A DNA stretch of 64,000 nucleotides, taken from positions 110,767 to 174,766 of the forward strand of contig FLQS01000056.1 in NCBI GenBank assembly GCA_900078375.1, in the 5' to 3' direction. The notes beneath the pieces are model-generated. The model made no database searches and had not been told where the DNA came from. It saw nothing but the letters and a program-made list of their open reading frames with translations. Both the position numbers and the translations under genes were made by a program. This DNA comes from an uncultured Mycobacterium sp. (lineage in GTDB: Bacteria > Actinomycetota > Actinomycetes > Mycobacteriales > Mycobacteriaceae). This document shows positions 1 through 9,294 of this stretch, in pieces. Every line of letters begins with the position of its first letter. Positions within the stretch are counted from its first letter, which is position 1.

Positions 1-75
1 ATCGTGGTGAACCGTACGATCACAGTGTCGTTGAACTGCACCCGCTGATACCGGGGACCACCTATCCTCATCGCG

Positions 76-1404
76 ATGACGACTCCGGCGATAGTGATCG
101 GCAGCGGCCCGATCGGGGCCGTTGTCGCTCGCCGGATCGCCGAGGCCGGCCGGGCGGTGACCATCCTGGAATCCGGGCCGGCGATCTCCGATCCCCCAGG
201 TTCGCACGTTCGCAATCAGGAAGGCTTCCAACGGGATCCCGATTCGTACCTGGCAGGAATCTCCTCGGACTTCAGCTATTTCGACGAGACCGCCCCGCCA
301 CGCGAGTTGCCTGGTGCGTGCGTCACCGCTGCGGTCGGCGGGCAGGGTGTGCTGTGGACCAACAACTGCCCAAGGCCCGGCGCGTCCGAACGCGGTGAGC
401 TGCTCTCGGCCGCCGAATGGGACCGCTACCTCGGTGCGGCCGAACGCTACCTGGGCGTCGCAGGCGACACCTTCGCCGGATCCGCTCGCCAGCAGCGCAT
501 CCTGGACCGCCTCGGGCCCGCGCTCGCGGCAGCAGGCCGCGAAATCCGCGAGCAACCCATGGCAGGTCACCTCGTCGATCGCGACACGATCCATTACGCC
601 GCCACCCACGACATCCTGGCCGGCACCGGGATACGAATCGCGACCGCCGATGTCCAGCGCGTCATCCTCGAGCAGGGCCGTGTCGCGGGGGTGCAGCTCG
701 CCGACGGCACGACGGTGCAGACCACGGCGGTGGTGGTTGCCGCTGGCGCCTTCGGCACACCGATACTGCTGCACCGCTCGGGAATTCGCCCCCAGGCGTT
801 GGGCCGTTACCTCACTTATCACCCGGTGTTGTACTCACAGCTGGTGCTCGATCGGCAGCTGTGCGGCAGCACCGACGATCTACCGCCGCGGCTGTGGATC
901 CCGCCGGCGCCCAGTGCGCCCTGGAACACGATGGTGCTGCGCGACACCAATCCGACGCCGCCATCACCGCCCGATATCGACCTGCCCGCAAGCCAACTCG
1001 TCGAGATTCAATCGTTCTGCCCGGTCGACAACCACCCCGACAACACGATGACGATCACCGACGACGGCACCGTGCGCTTCGACGTTGCACTGCGCGAGGC
1101 CGATAACGCGCGGATGGCCTCGACGCTCGCTGACCAGCACGAGCTCGCCGGCGCGCTGGGGCGCTTCCGCGCCGGCGTGGAACCACGATGGATGACGCTG
1201 GGGTTCGCTCACGTGATGGGTACTTGTCGTATGGGTGCCAGCGACGACGGCACCTGCGTCACCGACGAATTCGGGCAGGTCTGGGGTACCGAGAACCTCT
1301 ACCTGGCCACCGTCGGGGTCATCCCGACTTCGCTGGCGGTCAATCCGACGCTGACCGGCGCGGCGCTGGCGATCCGCAGTGCAGACCGGTTGCTGGCCGG
1401 CTGA
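76..1404 (+). CDS. GMC-family FAD oxidoreductase
   Basis: A 442-residue flavoprotein of the glucose-methanol-choline oxidoreductase family, probably cytoplasmic, oxidising an alcohol or sugar group. The N-terminus has the Rossmann FAD motif GSGPIG (residues 9-14) followed by the ADP-ribose-binding acidic strand ending ILESG. The C-terminal signature HVMGTCRMG lies at about 379-387 and the closing NPTLTGAALA segment is typical of the second FAD-contact region. It is shorter than most choline dehydrogenases (about 550 residues), which fits the compact pyranose-oxidase-like subgroup. There is no signal peptide. The ATG at 76 is the first start before the FAD motif. The substrate cannot be inferred: the next gene is convergent and unrelated. 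Confidence 0.85.
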   Translation: MTTPAIVIGSGPIGAVVARRIAEAGRAVTILESGPAISDPPGSHVRNQEGFQRDPDSYLAGISSDFSYFDETAPPRELPGACVTAAVGGQGVLWTNNCPRPGASERGELLSAAEWDRYLGAAERYLGVAGDTFAGSARQQRILDRLGPALAAAGREIREQPMAGHLVDRDTIHYAATHDILAGTGIRIATADVQRVILEQGRVAGVQLADGTTVQTTAVVVAAGAFGTPILLHRSGIRPQALGRYLTYHPVLYSQLVLDRQLCGSTDDLPPRLWIPPAPSAPWNTMVLRDTNPTPPSPPDIDLPASQLVEIQSFCPVDNHPDNTMTITDDGTVRFDVALREADNARMASTLADQHELAGALGRFRAGVEPRWMTLGFAHVMGTCRMGASDDGTCVTDEFGQVWGTENLYLATVGVIPTSLAVNPTLTGAALAIRSADRLLAG

Positions 1405-1409
1405 CGCGC

Positions 1410-1754
1410 TCAGCAGAATTCGTACTGGACGTCCCAGAAGCCGGGTACCGGATTCCACCAGGACGAGAAGTGGCCGCCCAGTGCAGGATTGGCGTCATTG
1501 ATCATTCCCCGCCCGCCGATCCCAGGTAGGAAGCCGGGCGGATCCCAGGTGATGGACAGCGGATCTCCCGGGGTCTCCGGGGTGCAGCCGATCTGTTTGA
1601 CGAAATAGCCGTCGGTGACGGTCCATTCGGCGCTGGCCTGGTCGGGAGTGGGTGGCGGCGGCGCGGCGTGCGCGGTCCCCGTCGCACCGATGATCAGCGC
1701 GGCAGCCACGCCCGTCGCCAGTTGTAAGCGGCGTCGACTTCGCATCGGCGGCAC
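1410..1754 (-). CDS. Small secreted hypothetical protein
   Basis: A 114-residue protein with an Arg-rich N-terminus (RSRRRLQLATG), a hydrophobic core and an Ala-X-Ala-type cleavage site near residue 30 (AHAA), so it should be exported. The mature part is about 85 residues, rich in Trp, Pro and Gly, with only two cysteines (one near the middle, one as the last residue), which could form a disulfide. I do not recognise the family; small Pro/Trp-rich exported proteins of this kind are common in mycobacteria. Its stop lies only 5 bases from that of the upstream convergent oxidoreductase gene. Confidence 0.7.
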   Translation of the reverse strand: MPPMRSRRRLQLATGVAAALIIGATGTAHAAPPPPTPDQASAEWTVTDGYFVKQIGCTPETPGDPLSITWDPPGFLPGIGGRGMINDANPALGGHFSSWWNPVPGFWDVQYEFC

Positions 1755-1840
1755 CCCCTTATCAGCAGATTCGATCCGTCGGGCACCACGCTAGACCACC
1801 GCAGGCCACTATCGGGCCTGTTCGGTTGCCGCGGGCCTCG

Positions 1841-3805
1841 TCAGCGGCGATCGTCCGGTGGCACCATGCCCGGCGTGCCCGCGGCGATCACGGCGCGGTT
1901 ACGCTCCGCCACAACCGGAATCGGCATCTTGACCTTCCACCGGTCGTAGCTCAGGAATCCGTTGACCTCGTTTTCGACATCGGTGGTCTGGGTGTAGATG
2001 GCCGCGGACAGGCCGGTCCTGCGGACAATGTCCTCTAGTCTCCGGCTGACGTCGACATAGCGATCAGTGAGACGCGCAGGGCTGGCAGTCATCTCGTACG
2101 CCTCGGGTCGCCCCGGCCACCGGTTTCCGTCGAGCACCAGCCCCAGCCCGCCGTACTCACCGTCGACCCGGACCCGGTTGTCGACCGGGATGGGGCCTTT
2201 CGAATGTGCCTTCATCAGATCGTCATGGATCTTGGGTTCGCCGGGACCGACATAGGTGTGATCGTCGTAGATGTCCCCGGCCAAGGTGTCCCCACGCGAC
2301 TTGCAGCAGTTCACCCCGCTGTTGGCGTCCACCATCCGGGTCGGGTCTGCGGCCTTCACGACGCCGGCGATCCGGGCGGTGTCGAACTCGCCCCAGCCCT
2401 CGTTGAACGGCACCCAGCCGACGATCGACGTCACGCTGCGTAGCTGATCGATCATCGCCAGCAGCTCTTTTTCGAAGTTCGCCTTTGCAGCCGGAGTCGG
2501 CTCGGGGGCGGGCCCGACCGGGATGGCCAGGGACACATCAAGCGACGGCATGTCCTGCCAGACCATCAATCCCAGTTTGTCCGCCCAGTAGTACCAACGG
2601 GCCGGCTCGACCTTGCCGTGCTTGCGCACGAAGTTCATCCCCAGCTCTTTGATCCGCACGAGGTCGGACTTCAGCGCGTCATCGGTTGGCGCGGTGTAGA
2701 TCCCGTCGGGCCAGTAGCCCTGATCCAACGGGCCGTGCAGGAACGTGATCCTGCCGTTCAACGCGATGCGCGGCCGACCCTGCGGATCGATCACGGTGCC
2801 GATCGTGCGCAGCCCGGCATAGCTGGAGACCGCATCGACCACCTTGCCCGTCGGGTTCACCAACGCGACCTGTAGGTCGTACAGGTATGGGTCGTCGGGA
2901 GTCCACACATGCGGTGTGGGGATCGGCAGACGTATCGTGTCACCCGCCCCAGCGGAGCCAACCGAGACCACGCGGCCACCGGGCTCGGAGACGAACACCA
3001 CGGTGCGCTGTCCCCTGGTCCCGGCAACCCGCGGCGTGACGGACAAGCTCGTCAGATCGGTGCTGATGTCGACCTTGTTGATGTAGGTGGCATGCACCGG
3101 TTCCATCCACACCGTCTGCCAGATCCCCGACGCTCCGGTGTAGAACAGGCCCTTCGGGCCGTTGCGCTGTTTACCGATCGGGAAGGGGTTGGCCTCGTTG
3201 CGATCCTGGACCCGCACCGTGATCTCCTGGGCCCCCGGTCCCCGCAGCGCCTTGGTGATGTCGACGCTGAACTCGGTGTAGCCACCCTCGTGATGGGCAA
3301 CCTGTTGGTTGTTGACCCAGACTGTGGCGATCTGATCCACGGCGCCGAAGTGCAGCAGCACATGGCGTCCCAGCCAATTGCTCGGCACCTTGACGACCTT
3401 GCGGTACCACATCTCGTCGTCGTGACGCGCGATACCCGACAGGGCCGATTCCACGGGGTAGGGGACGAGGATCTGCTCGCGGTAGGCCGCCGGGGGCGGC
3501 GGCGCCGCCAGGACGGTTCCCGCGGACCGGCCCATGTAGCCCCAGACCCCGTTCAGGTTCAGCCAGGCGGTCCGCGTCATCTGTGGCCGCGGGTAGTCGG
3601 GCAGCGCATTGTCGGGTCCCACCAGCTTGGTCCACGGCGTGGGCAGCAGCGCGGGCTTCGGATGCCACATGACGACTGCGTTGGCCGGCGGGCTTCCGAC
3701 CATGGCAAAAGCCAACAGGGTCAGCACAACTGCCGCACAACGGCCGGTCCAGATGCGACGGCCGGGGCGGCGCCGCCAAGTCAACCGCGCAATGTCGTCG
3801 GTCAC
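1841..3805 (-). CDS. Exported glycoside hydrolase family 2 protein (beta-galactosidase/glucuronidase-like)
   Basis: A 654-residue secreted or membrane-anchored glycosidase. Residues 1-45 form an export signal (Arg-rich start, then hydrophobic AAVVLTLLAFAMVG and ANA|V). It follows the GH2 order: sugar-binding jelly-roll domain (about 60-220, including MWYRKVVKVP and HFGAVDQIATVWVNNQ), an immunoglobulin-like domain, then a TIM barrel. The acid/base candidate is Glu469 in FNEGWGEF, and Glu550 in GEYGG is the nucleophile candidate. Both motifs agree with retaining GH2 enzymes. The length is short for LacZ but normal for the GH2 sugar-binding-domain proteins of actinobacteria. The substrate is unknown; an envelope or plant polysaccharide is possible. 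Confidence 0.85.
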   Translation of the reverse strand: MTDDIARLTWRRRPGRRIWTGRCAAVVLTLLAFAMVGSPPANAVVMWHPKPALLPTPWTKLVGPDNALPDYPRPQMTRTAWLNLNGVWGYMGRSAGTVLAAPPPPAAYREQILVPYPVESALSGIARHDDEMWYRKVVKVPSNWLGRHVLLHFGAVDQIATVWVNNQQVAHHEGGYTEFSVDITKALRGPGAQEITVRVQDRNEANPFPIGKQRNGPKGLFYTGASGIWQTVWMEPVHATYINKVDISTDLTSLSVTPRVAGTRGQRTVVFVSEPGGRVVSVGSAGAGDTIRLPIPTPHVWTPDDPYLYDLQVALVNPTGKVVDAVSSYAGLRTIGTVIDPQGRPRIALNGRITFLHGPLDQGYWPDGIYTAPTDDALKSDLVRIKELGMNFVRKHGKVEPARWYYWADKLGLMVWQDMPSLDVSLAIPVGPAPEPTPAAKANFEKELLAMIDQLRSVTSIVGWVPFNEGWGEFDTARIAGVVKAADPTRMVDANSGVNCCKSRGDTLAGDIYDDHTYVGPGEPKIHDDLMKAHSKGPIPVDNRVRVDGEYGGLGLVLDGNRWPGRPEAYEMTASPARLTDRYVDVSRRLEDIVRRTGLSAAIYTQTTDVENEVNGFLSYDRWKVKMPIPVVAERNRAVIAAGTPGMVPPDDRR

Positions 3806-4139
3806 GATATTCCCCCCGAGCTAGAGACCAACCGTGGTGCGCGCGCGCCCCTGCGCGACCGCCTTTCTGCACAGCAAACGAATCGATCCAGTCGCGACAC
3901 GAAGTGGTCCGGCGGTACTCTGCGGGTAGACGCGAGACCGACCGGGAAGATGCGATGCCGTAGGCACTGTAACGGGTAAAAACCCAGTTTGCCACCACCT
4001 TCCAACGTGTTTCGCGCAGCAATGTTTCAGTCGTTGACCTCGTTCGATCGCGTCCTGCAGCTAGGGTTGACACCGCCGTCACGGCCTCGGCTTTCACCCC
4101 TTGCCACATACCGGATTCATAGCTTCCAGCAAACTTGTC
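3806..4139. other. Divergent intergenic region between GH2 gene and COG0523 GTPase
   Basis: No gene is visible in this 334-base stretch between two divergent genes, so it should hold both promoters. It contains the imperfect inverted repeat gggtaaaaaccc near 3975, which could be an operator. COG0523 genes are often controlled by Zur, but I see no convincing mycobacterial Zur box. Confidence 0.3.
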
Positions 4140-5225
4140 ATGGCGTGTCGCGAGGGTGTCTGTCGGGTGTGGCACCATCGCCAGGTGGCGTCAGGGACTA
4201 GCGACCGGGGGGCAACGATCCCGGTCATCGCACTCACCGGGTATCTGGGTGCGGGCAAGACGACGTTGCTCAACCACGTGCTGCGCACCCCGCAAGCCCG
4301 GATCGGGGTGGTAATCAACGACTTCGGGGAGATCAACGTAGACGCCGGATTGATCAGCGGGCAGATCGACGAGCCGGCCTCGATCGCCGGAGGCTGCGTC
4401 TGCTGCCTGCCCGACGACGGCCAGCTGGACACCGCGCTGGCCCGTCTCGCCGAGCCAAGGCTGCGCCTGGACGCCATCATCGTGGAAGCCAGCGGCCTTG
4501 CCGATCCGGCGGCACTGGCTCGCATCATCGGGTTCAGCGAGATCGGTGGTATCCGCGACGGCGGTGTCGTTGACGTCGTCGACGCCGCCCAGCATTTCGA
4601 CACCGTCGACCGCGGTGGCGTGGCGCCCGCGCGTTACGGCGCGGCGACACTGGTGGTGGTGAACAAGCTCGATCAGATCCAGGAAGCCGACCGCGACGCG
4701 ACGCTGCGACGTGTCGAAAGCAGGGTGCGGGAACGCAATTCACGGGCCTACGTCATCGGGACCGCGGGCGGACGGATCGACCCGAGCCTGCTTTACGACG
4801 TCGCCGCGGCGACCGACGAGACAGGGCAGCTGTCGTTTCGTGAGGCACTTGTCGACGAGCCGGCCGATGCCCACGACCACGTGCACGCCGATTCGGTGAC
4901 GGTGACCGCCGAGGGGGCCTTGGACCCGGAGCGGCTGATGGAGCTGCTGGAGTGTCCGCCATCGGGCGTGTACCGGATGAAGGGCGTTGTGGCGGTGCGA
5001 CATCGGTCCACAGCCCGCGGCTATGTGGTCAATGTCGTCGGGCCTGCTGTTCATATCGCGCGCGGTGCCACACCACCCGGTGCGCAAAGCCACCTCGTCG
5101 CGATCGGAACACATTTCGACACCGCGACTGTCCGGGCCCGGATGGCCGCGGCGCTGCGGCCCGCCGACGGGCCGGCGTCGGCGACCGCGCAGCGACGCTG
5201 GCAGCGCTACCTCACGCGGTCCTGA
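4140..5225 (+). CDS. COG0523 (CobW/YciC-like) GTPase, putative metallochaperone
   Basis: A G3E-family GTPase of the CobW/ZigA type, which delivers a metal (often zinc or cobalt) to client proteins in the cytoplasm. The Walker A motif GYLGAGKTTLLN, the metal-binding GGCVCC (CxCC) motif and the base-specificity segment VVNKLDQ are all present. The C-terminal CobW domain ends with HLVAIGTHFD. Total length from this ATG is 361 residues. The start is uncertain: the frame is open to 4101, ATG lies at 4140 and GTG at 4185, the latter being 8 residues before the first conserved strand; none has a strong ribosome binding site. A hairpin terminator follows the stop. The metal cannot be told from sequence. 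Confidence 0.85.
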   Translation: MACREGVCRVWHHRQVASGTSDRGATIPVIALTGYLGAGKTTLLNHVLRTPQARIGVVINDFGEINVDAGLISGQIDEPASIAGGCVCCLPDDGQLDTALARLAEPRLRLDAIIVEASGLADPAALARIIGFSEIGGIRDGGVVDVVDAAQHFDTVDRGGVAPARYGAATLVVVNKLDQIQEADRDATLRRVESRVRERNSRAYVIGTAGGRIDPSLLYDVAAATDETGQLSFREALVDEPADAHDHVHADSVTVTAEGALDPERLMELLECPPSGVYRMKGVVAVRHRSTARGYVVNVVGPAVHIARGATPPGAQSHLVAIGTHFDTATVRARMAAALRPADGPASATAQRRWQRYLTRS

Positions 5226-5230
5226 CAGCA

Positions 5231-5263
5231 CGGTGCCCCACCCTCGTCGAGGATGGGGCACCG
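5231..5263. terminator. Bidirectional hairpin terminator
   Basis: Two 15-base arms (cggtgccccaccctc and its complement, 14 of 15 pairing) flank a 3-base loop between the convergent COG0523 gene and the PGRS-like gene. The position and GC-rich stem fit a factor-independent, U-poor mycobacterial terminator serving both strands. Confidence 0.7.
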
Positions 5264-5283
5264 TCGCGAATCAGCGTGTGTGA

Positions 5284-8200
5284 CTACCCCACCTTGGAGA
5301 CGAAAATCGTCTCGTAGTTGTCGGTCGACCATGCGCTCATGAAGGCGCCGATCGTGATGGGCTCGCCCTTCGGGAACCGTTTGACCTTGACCGTGACGTC
5401 GTTGCCGTCCTCGTCCTTGATGACCTTGTCGACCTCGTCCGCCTGGGCGCTGCTCCCACTGTCGTTGAGGTAGACGATGCCCTTCACGGTGTCCACCCCG
5501 ATCACCACGACGCCGTGGTTGGCCTCCTGGAAATCCTTGATCCCGCCGCCAAGCCCCTCACAGTCGCCCTTGGCGCACTGAACAGCTGCCCACAGCGTCT
5601 CGGCGTTGAGACCGACAATCGGTGCTTCACCCCGAGCCACCGCAGCCTCCAGATCGCGGAGGGCCAGCTGGCCCTCATCCGGCTGGTAGACCTTGAGCTC
5701 CGCGTGAAGGTATTGGCCGTAGTGGATGTTCAGCAGGGCCGCGGTGTCCGGAGCATTGGCCCCGTCCGCACTGTTCTCGTCGATGTAGATCACCCGGCCC
5801 GGTTTGCTCACGCTGTCGGTGGTCTTGGCCAGGTTGACGATTTGGGCCTCTGTCGGCTGTAGGGCCTTATCGCCGCGGAGTTGTCCGACAACCATCGCCG
5901 CCGCCATCAAGATGCAGTTCTCGTAATTCTGCTCCACGTAATACTGCGAGTTCAGTTCCGGCTTGCCATATACGCCGTCGCCCTGGATCTTGACCGTGAC
6001 CACAACGTCTTCGGTGTCGGCCTTGGCGAGCCCCATGTTGACAGCCCAGGAGTGCAACCAGTTCTGCACCTGACCCGCCACACCCGGCAGCCGCGCACCG
6101 CTGCCGTTCTCCGCGGTGATCACGAAGGTATCGGTGATCCCCGGCTTCACCAGCGCTGGATCCACGCGATAGACGTAGCTGCCGTCCTCCTGCCGGGTGA
6201 CGGTGCCGTACTTCGGTTGAGTCGTGACGGTGTAGGTCACCTCGAATCCGTTGTTGCTCTCGGCATTAACGTCCACGACTATCGGCTTGCCAGCCCCTGT
6301 GCCTGGGCTGAGCCGCGGATTCATGCTGGGGCCGTTGTTGAAGAAGATGTAGGTCAACCGGTCGGAGAGGTCCTTCACCACCGATTGGGGTGACAGAAGC
6401 TGCGCCGCGGACGCCGCCAGCGGGGCGTTCGGTGCCGGCGGGGCCGGCGTGCCGGCGTCACCGGCTTGGCCGATGTCGCCATTGGTTGCGTTCGATCCGC
6501 CAGGGGCCGGATAGGAGGCGACGCCAAAGTCTCCGCCCTTCCCGCCGTAGCCGCCGGTCTCGACGCCGGCACCGCCGTTGGCTCCGCCGTTGCCGCCGTC
6601 ACCGCCCCTGCCCCCGTTGGCTCCGTCGACACCGTTGAAGCCAGAGCCACCGTTGCCGCCGGCGCCGCCGGTGCCACCGGCGCCGCCGATCCCGCTGATC
6701 TGCGTGGTCGATCCGGCGCCGCCATCGCCACCGCGCCCACCGTCGCCCGGAGTGCCTGCGGTACCACCAATCCCAAGAGCCGGTGCTTTGGAGTCGGCTT
6801 CCGACCAGCCGCCCCAGCCGCCATTACCACCGACGCCACCAACACCGCCCGCGCCGCCGTTGCCGGCGGCGGCGTTGGTCGTTGCCGCTCCACCTGCTCC
6901 ACCGACGCCACCGGTACCGCCTCGACCGCCTGCACCGCCAGATCCGTTGTTGGCGGCGGTATCTTGACCTACACCGCCCGCGCCGCCCATCCCGCCGACG
7001 CCACCGTCACCGCTGCTGCCAACTTTGCCGTTGGACGCGACGACGAAGAGGTACTTGCCTGTGCCGGCGTCGCCACTGTGCTGACCGCCTGCGCCGCCGA
7101 CACCGCCGTCACCCCCATTGCCGCCGGCAGCGCCATCACCGGTAGCCGCGGACGTCTGTTGGTTGGCGCCACGGCCACCGGCACCGCCGGCGCCGCCTGC
7201 ACCGCTGGCACCCCCGTCACCGCCGACACCGAGGAAAAGGCTTCCGTTACCGCCATTTCCACCGCTGCCGCCTGCCCCACCAGGCTTGCCGGCCGTGCCG
7301 TTGGGGTTGCCAGGAGTGCCGTCGACGTTCTTGACCGCACCGTTGATGCCGAAGCCACCCTTTTGGCCCGCACCACCTTCGCCGCCGTCACCACCGGCAC
7401 CGAGGATCGACAGAACGCCGACATTTCCACCGTTACCGCCGTCGCCGCCCCCGTAGCCGCCGACGCCACCATTACCGGCGTTGCCCATCCAGAGTCCGGC
7501 GTTGCCGCCGATACCACCGTTGCCACCCCTACCGGGGTTCTCGGACGTCTCTGGCCCTTCGCCGCCGCCACCACCGTTGCCACCATTGGCGAACACCGAC
7601 AGGAGCCCACCACTGCCACCGTTACCGCCGTTGCCACCCTGGGTTCCGCCGCCGCCGAGGCCGCCGTTACCCGCGTCTCCGGTGAGCGAGAACAGTCCGG
7701 TGTTGCCGCCGCTGCCCCCGTCGCCACCGTTGGCTCCGATGCCGTAGCCGTCTCCGCCGGCGCCTCCCTCGCCGCCGTTACCCTTCAGCGCGCCGCCGGA
7801 GCCGCCACGACCACCGGTCCCGCCCTTGGTCCCCGCGGGCACAGGTCCGCCGTTGGTCTGCGCGATGCCACCGGCGCCGCCGGCACCGCCGTTGCCGTTC
7901 AGACCGGCCGAGCCACCATTACCGCCGTTGATGTGGCCTTCGATGGACTGTGCGCCGTTCCCGCCGCCGCCGCCGTTGCCCTGCACCAGGCCGCCGGCCC
8001 CGCCGTTGCCGCCGCGGCCGCCGTTGACCGCGACCACACCGTCGCCGCCCTCGCCACCGTTGCCGAACCAGCCTGCGGCACCGCCGTTTCCGCCGTTCCA
8101 ACCGTTGCCGCCATTGCCGAGAATTCCGCCGCTGCCGCCAGTGCACTTCGTCGCAGCGGCACACGTGTCAGCGGTCCAGGAGTAGCCGTTGCCGATGATG

Positions 8201-8733
8201 ATGCCGCCGTTGGGATGTGCGGCGGTGCCGTTGCCGAAGAAGAAACTCACCAAAGTCTCGAGGCCGCCACCGACTCCCACCGCGGCCGACTTCGGCGTCT
8301 TGCTCACCGCCGACGTCTTGACCGCCGGGCTCACGGGAGCCTCGACCGGTGCATCGTTCGTAGCCGGCGCACTCTCCACGGCCGCGGATTTCTTCGTGCC
8401 GGTGGTCGTGCGAGCTGACACCGAACTCGACGGCCGCGCCTTGGCCCGGGCCGGTCCCGCCTGCGCGGTCGACTTCGATGACGCACCCGACGGCGACGTG
8501 CTGCTCGACGTCGACGACCCCTTCGAGGCTGCCGAACCGGTCGAGTCGGCCGAGGCCACCGCCGGCACCGAGGCGATCGCGGCGCCAACGCCTAGTGCGA
8601 CCGCCGAGGCCCCAATCCAGGTCAGCATCCGCAGGTGACCAGGTGCCGACTTCGGCGCCGCCATGCCACCGAACTCTGGCGGCAGCATCCGCAGCTGGTG
8701 GGGTTGGGACTCAAATCGGACGGTCGAACTCAT
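5284..8733 (-). CDS. Secreted PGRS-like glycine-rich protein with C-terminal C39-type peptidase-like domain
   Basis: A 1149-residue protein. It starts at ATG 8733, preceded by a good GGGGAG site. Residues about 35-62 form a hydrophobic export signal (ALGVGAAIASVPAVASADS). A Ser/Ala/Thr linker follows, then roughly residues 190-760 consist of GGxGGx repeats (GGNGGNGG, GGAGG) like the PGRS region of PE_PGRS proteins, but there is no PE domain. Next comes an Ig/cadherin-like domain (about 790-920: QPKYGTVTRQEDGSYVYR). The last 228 residues look like a papain-fold C39-type domain with Cys940 (YENC), His1073 (ANHGVVVIG) and an Asn-Asp pair at 1090-1091 (YLNDSG). The likely role is a surface-displayed peptidase, or an inactive relative; no cleavage substrate can be inferred. 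The repeats make strong antisense open frames that are not genes. Confidence 0.85.
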   Translation of the reverse strand: MSSTVRFESQPHQLRMLPPEFGGMAAPKSAPGHLRMLTWIGASAVALGVGAAIASVPAVASADSTGSAASKGSSTSSSTSPSGASSKSTAQAGPARAKARPSSSVSARTTTGTKKSAAVESAPATNDAPVEAPVSPAVKTSAVSKTPKSAAVGVGGGLETLVSFFFGNGTAAHPNGGIIIGNGYSWTADTCAAATKCTGGSGGILGNGGNGWNGGNGGAAGWFGNGGEGGDGVVAVNGGRGGNGGAGGLVQGNGGGGGNGAQSIEGHINGGNGGSAGLNGNGGAGGAGGIAQTNGGPVPAGTKGGTGGRGGSGGALKGNGGEGGAGGDGYGIGANGGDGGSGGNTGLFSLTGDAGNGGLGGGGTQGGNGGNGGSGGLLSVFANGGNGGGGGEGPETSENPGRGGNGGIGGNAGLWMGNAGNGGVGGYGGGDGGNGGNVGVLSILGAGGDGGEGGAGQKGGFGINGAVKNVDGTPGNPNGTAGKPGGAGGSGGNGGNGSLFLGVGGDGGASGAGGAGGAGGRGANQQTSAATGDGAAGGNGGDGGVGGAGGQHSGDAGTGKYLFVVASNGKVGSSGDGGVGGMGGAGGVGQDTAANNGSGGAGGRGGTGGVGGAGGAATTNAAAGNGGAGGVGGVGGNGGWGGWSEADSKAPALGIGGTAGTPGDGGRGGDGGAGSTTQISGIGGAGGTGGAGGNGGSGFNGVDGANGGRGGDGGNGGANGGAGVETGGYGGKGGDFGVASYPAPGGSNATNGDIGQAGDAGTPAPPAPNAPLAASAAQLLSPQSVVKDLSDRLTYIFFNNGPSMNPRLSPGTGAGKPIVVDVNAESNNGFEVTYTVTTQPKYGTVTRQEDGSYVYRVDPALVKPGITDTFVITAENGSGARLPGVAGQVQNWLHSWAVNMGLAKADTEDVVVTVKIQGDGVYGKPELNSQYYVEQNYENCILMAAAMVVGQLRGDKALQPTEAQIVNLAKTTDSVSKPGRVIYIDENSADGANAPDTAALLNIHYGQYLHAELKVYQPDEGQLALRDLEAAVARGEAPIVGLNAETLWAAVQCAKGDCEGLGGGIKDFQEANHGVVVIGVDTVKGIVYLNDSGSSAQADEVDKVIKDEDGNDVTVKVKRFPKGEPITIGAFMSAWSTDNYETIFVSKVG

Positions 8734-9294
8734 ATCGGCAACTCCCCGTTGTAGCCATACCTTGAATCGACGACAGGCTCACAGACACCTGACAGCAAGA
8801 CGGAGCATAAGGCGAACTAACTAACGCGTCTATAATTTGCTGAAAATTGGCTGGCCTCGTCGGAAATTCGTCGCCACCTTCACATTGGTCGCCACCGCGG
8901 CACTACCCAGCTCGGGCACGGGTCGGTACATCGGTGCCACTCTTGCCCCCACTCCTCTGCGCCATCCGATCACACACCCCCACTGGCGCCGGGGACAAAC
9001 CATTCAGCAACAGTGACTTTCGTCGATAACCCGCAGCCCGCCATGCCGCCTCACCCGTGACCCCGGGTGCCGGCGTGCGGGATTACGTTAGGAAACGCGC
9101 ATTCGCCACCCGTTGACCCACCCGGTTCAGGCGCGAAAACCTACGGTGCCGAAGGTTGCTCTCGGCAAATTGACGTGTTCGAAATAAATTCGCCGAAGCG
9201 TCACTTATGTGTCGCCCTCTGCCAAGTTCTTGGATATCTGCGTCATTGAGAAATGGCAATACCGTAGGTTCGCGTATTTCGTAAACAGTGACGA
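8734..9294. other. Long intergenic region upstream of PGRS-like gene
   Basis: No supportable gene in 561 bases. The composition is clearly more AT-rich than the flanks, especially about 9140-9290. A TATAAT sequence occurs near 8830 on the plus strand. The stretch presumably carries the promoter of the PGRS-like gene, read leftwards. A 60-codon open frame at 9067-9249 shows no coding character. Confidence 0.3.

Noticed and set aside
6466..8418. A 650-codon plus-strand open frame opposite the PGRS-like gene
   Set aside because: It is the mirror of the GGxGG repeats, giving Ala/Val/Thr text of low complexity, while the minus strand has a signal peptide, a ribosome site and a folded C-terminal domain.
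5284..8733. Assignment as a PE_PGRS protein
   Set aside because: The N-terminal PE domain is missing; instead there is an ordinary export signal and a Ser/Thr linker.
9067..9249. A 60-codon plus-strand frame in the AT-rich gap
   Set aside because: No ribosome site, no coding character, no family.
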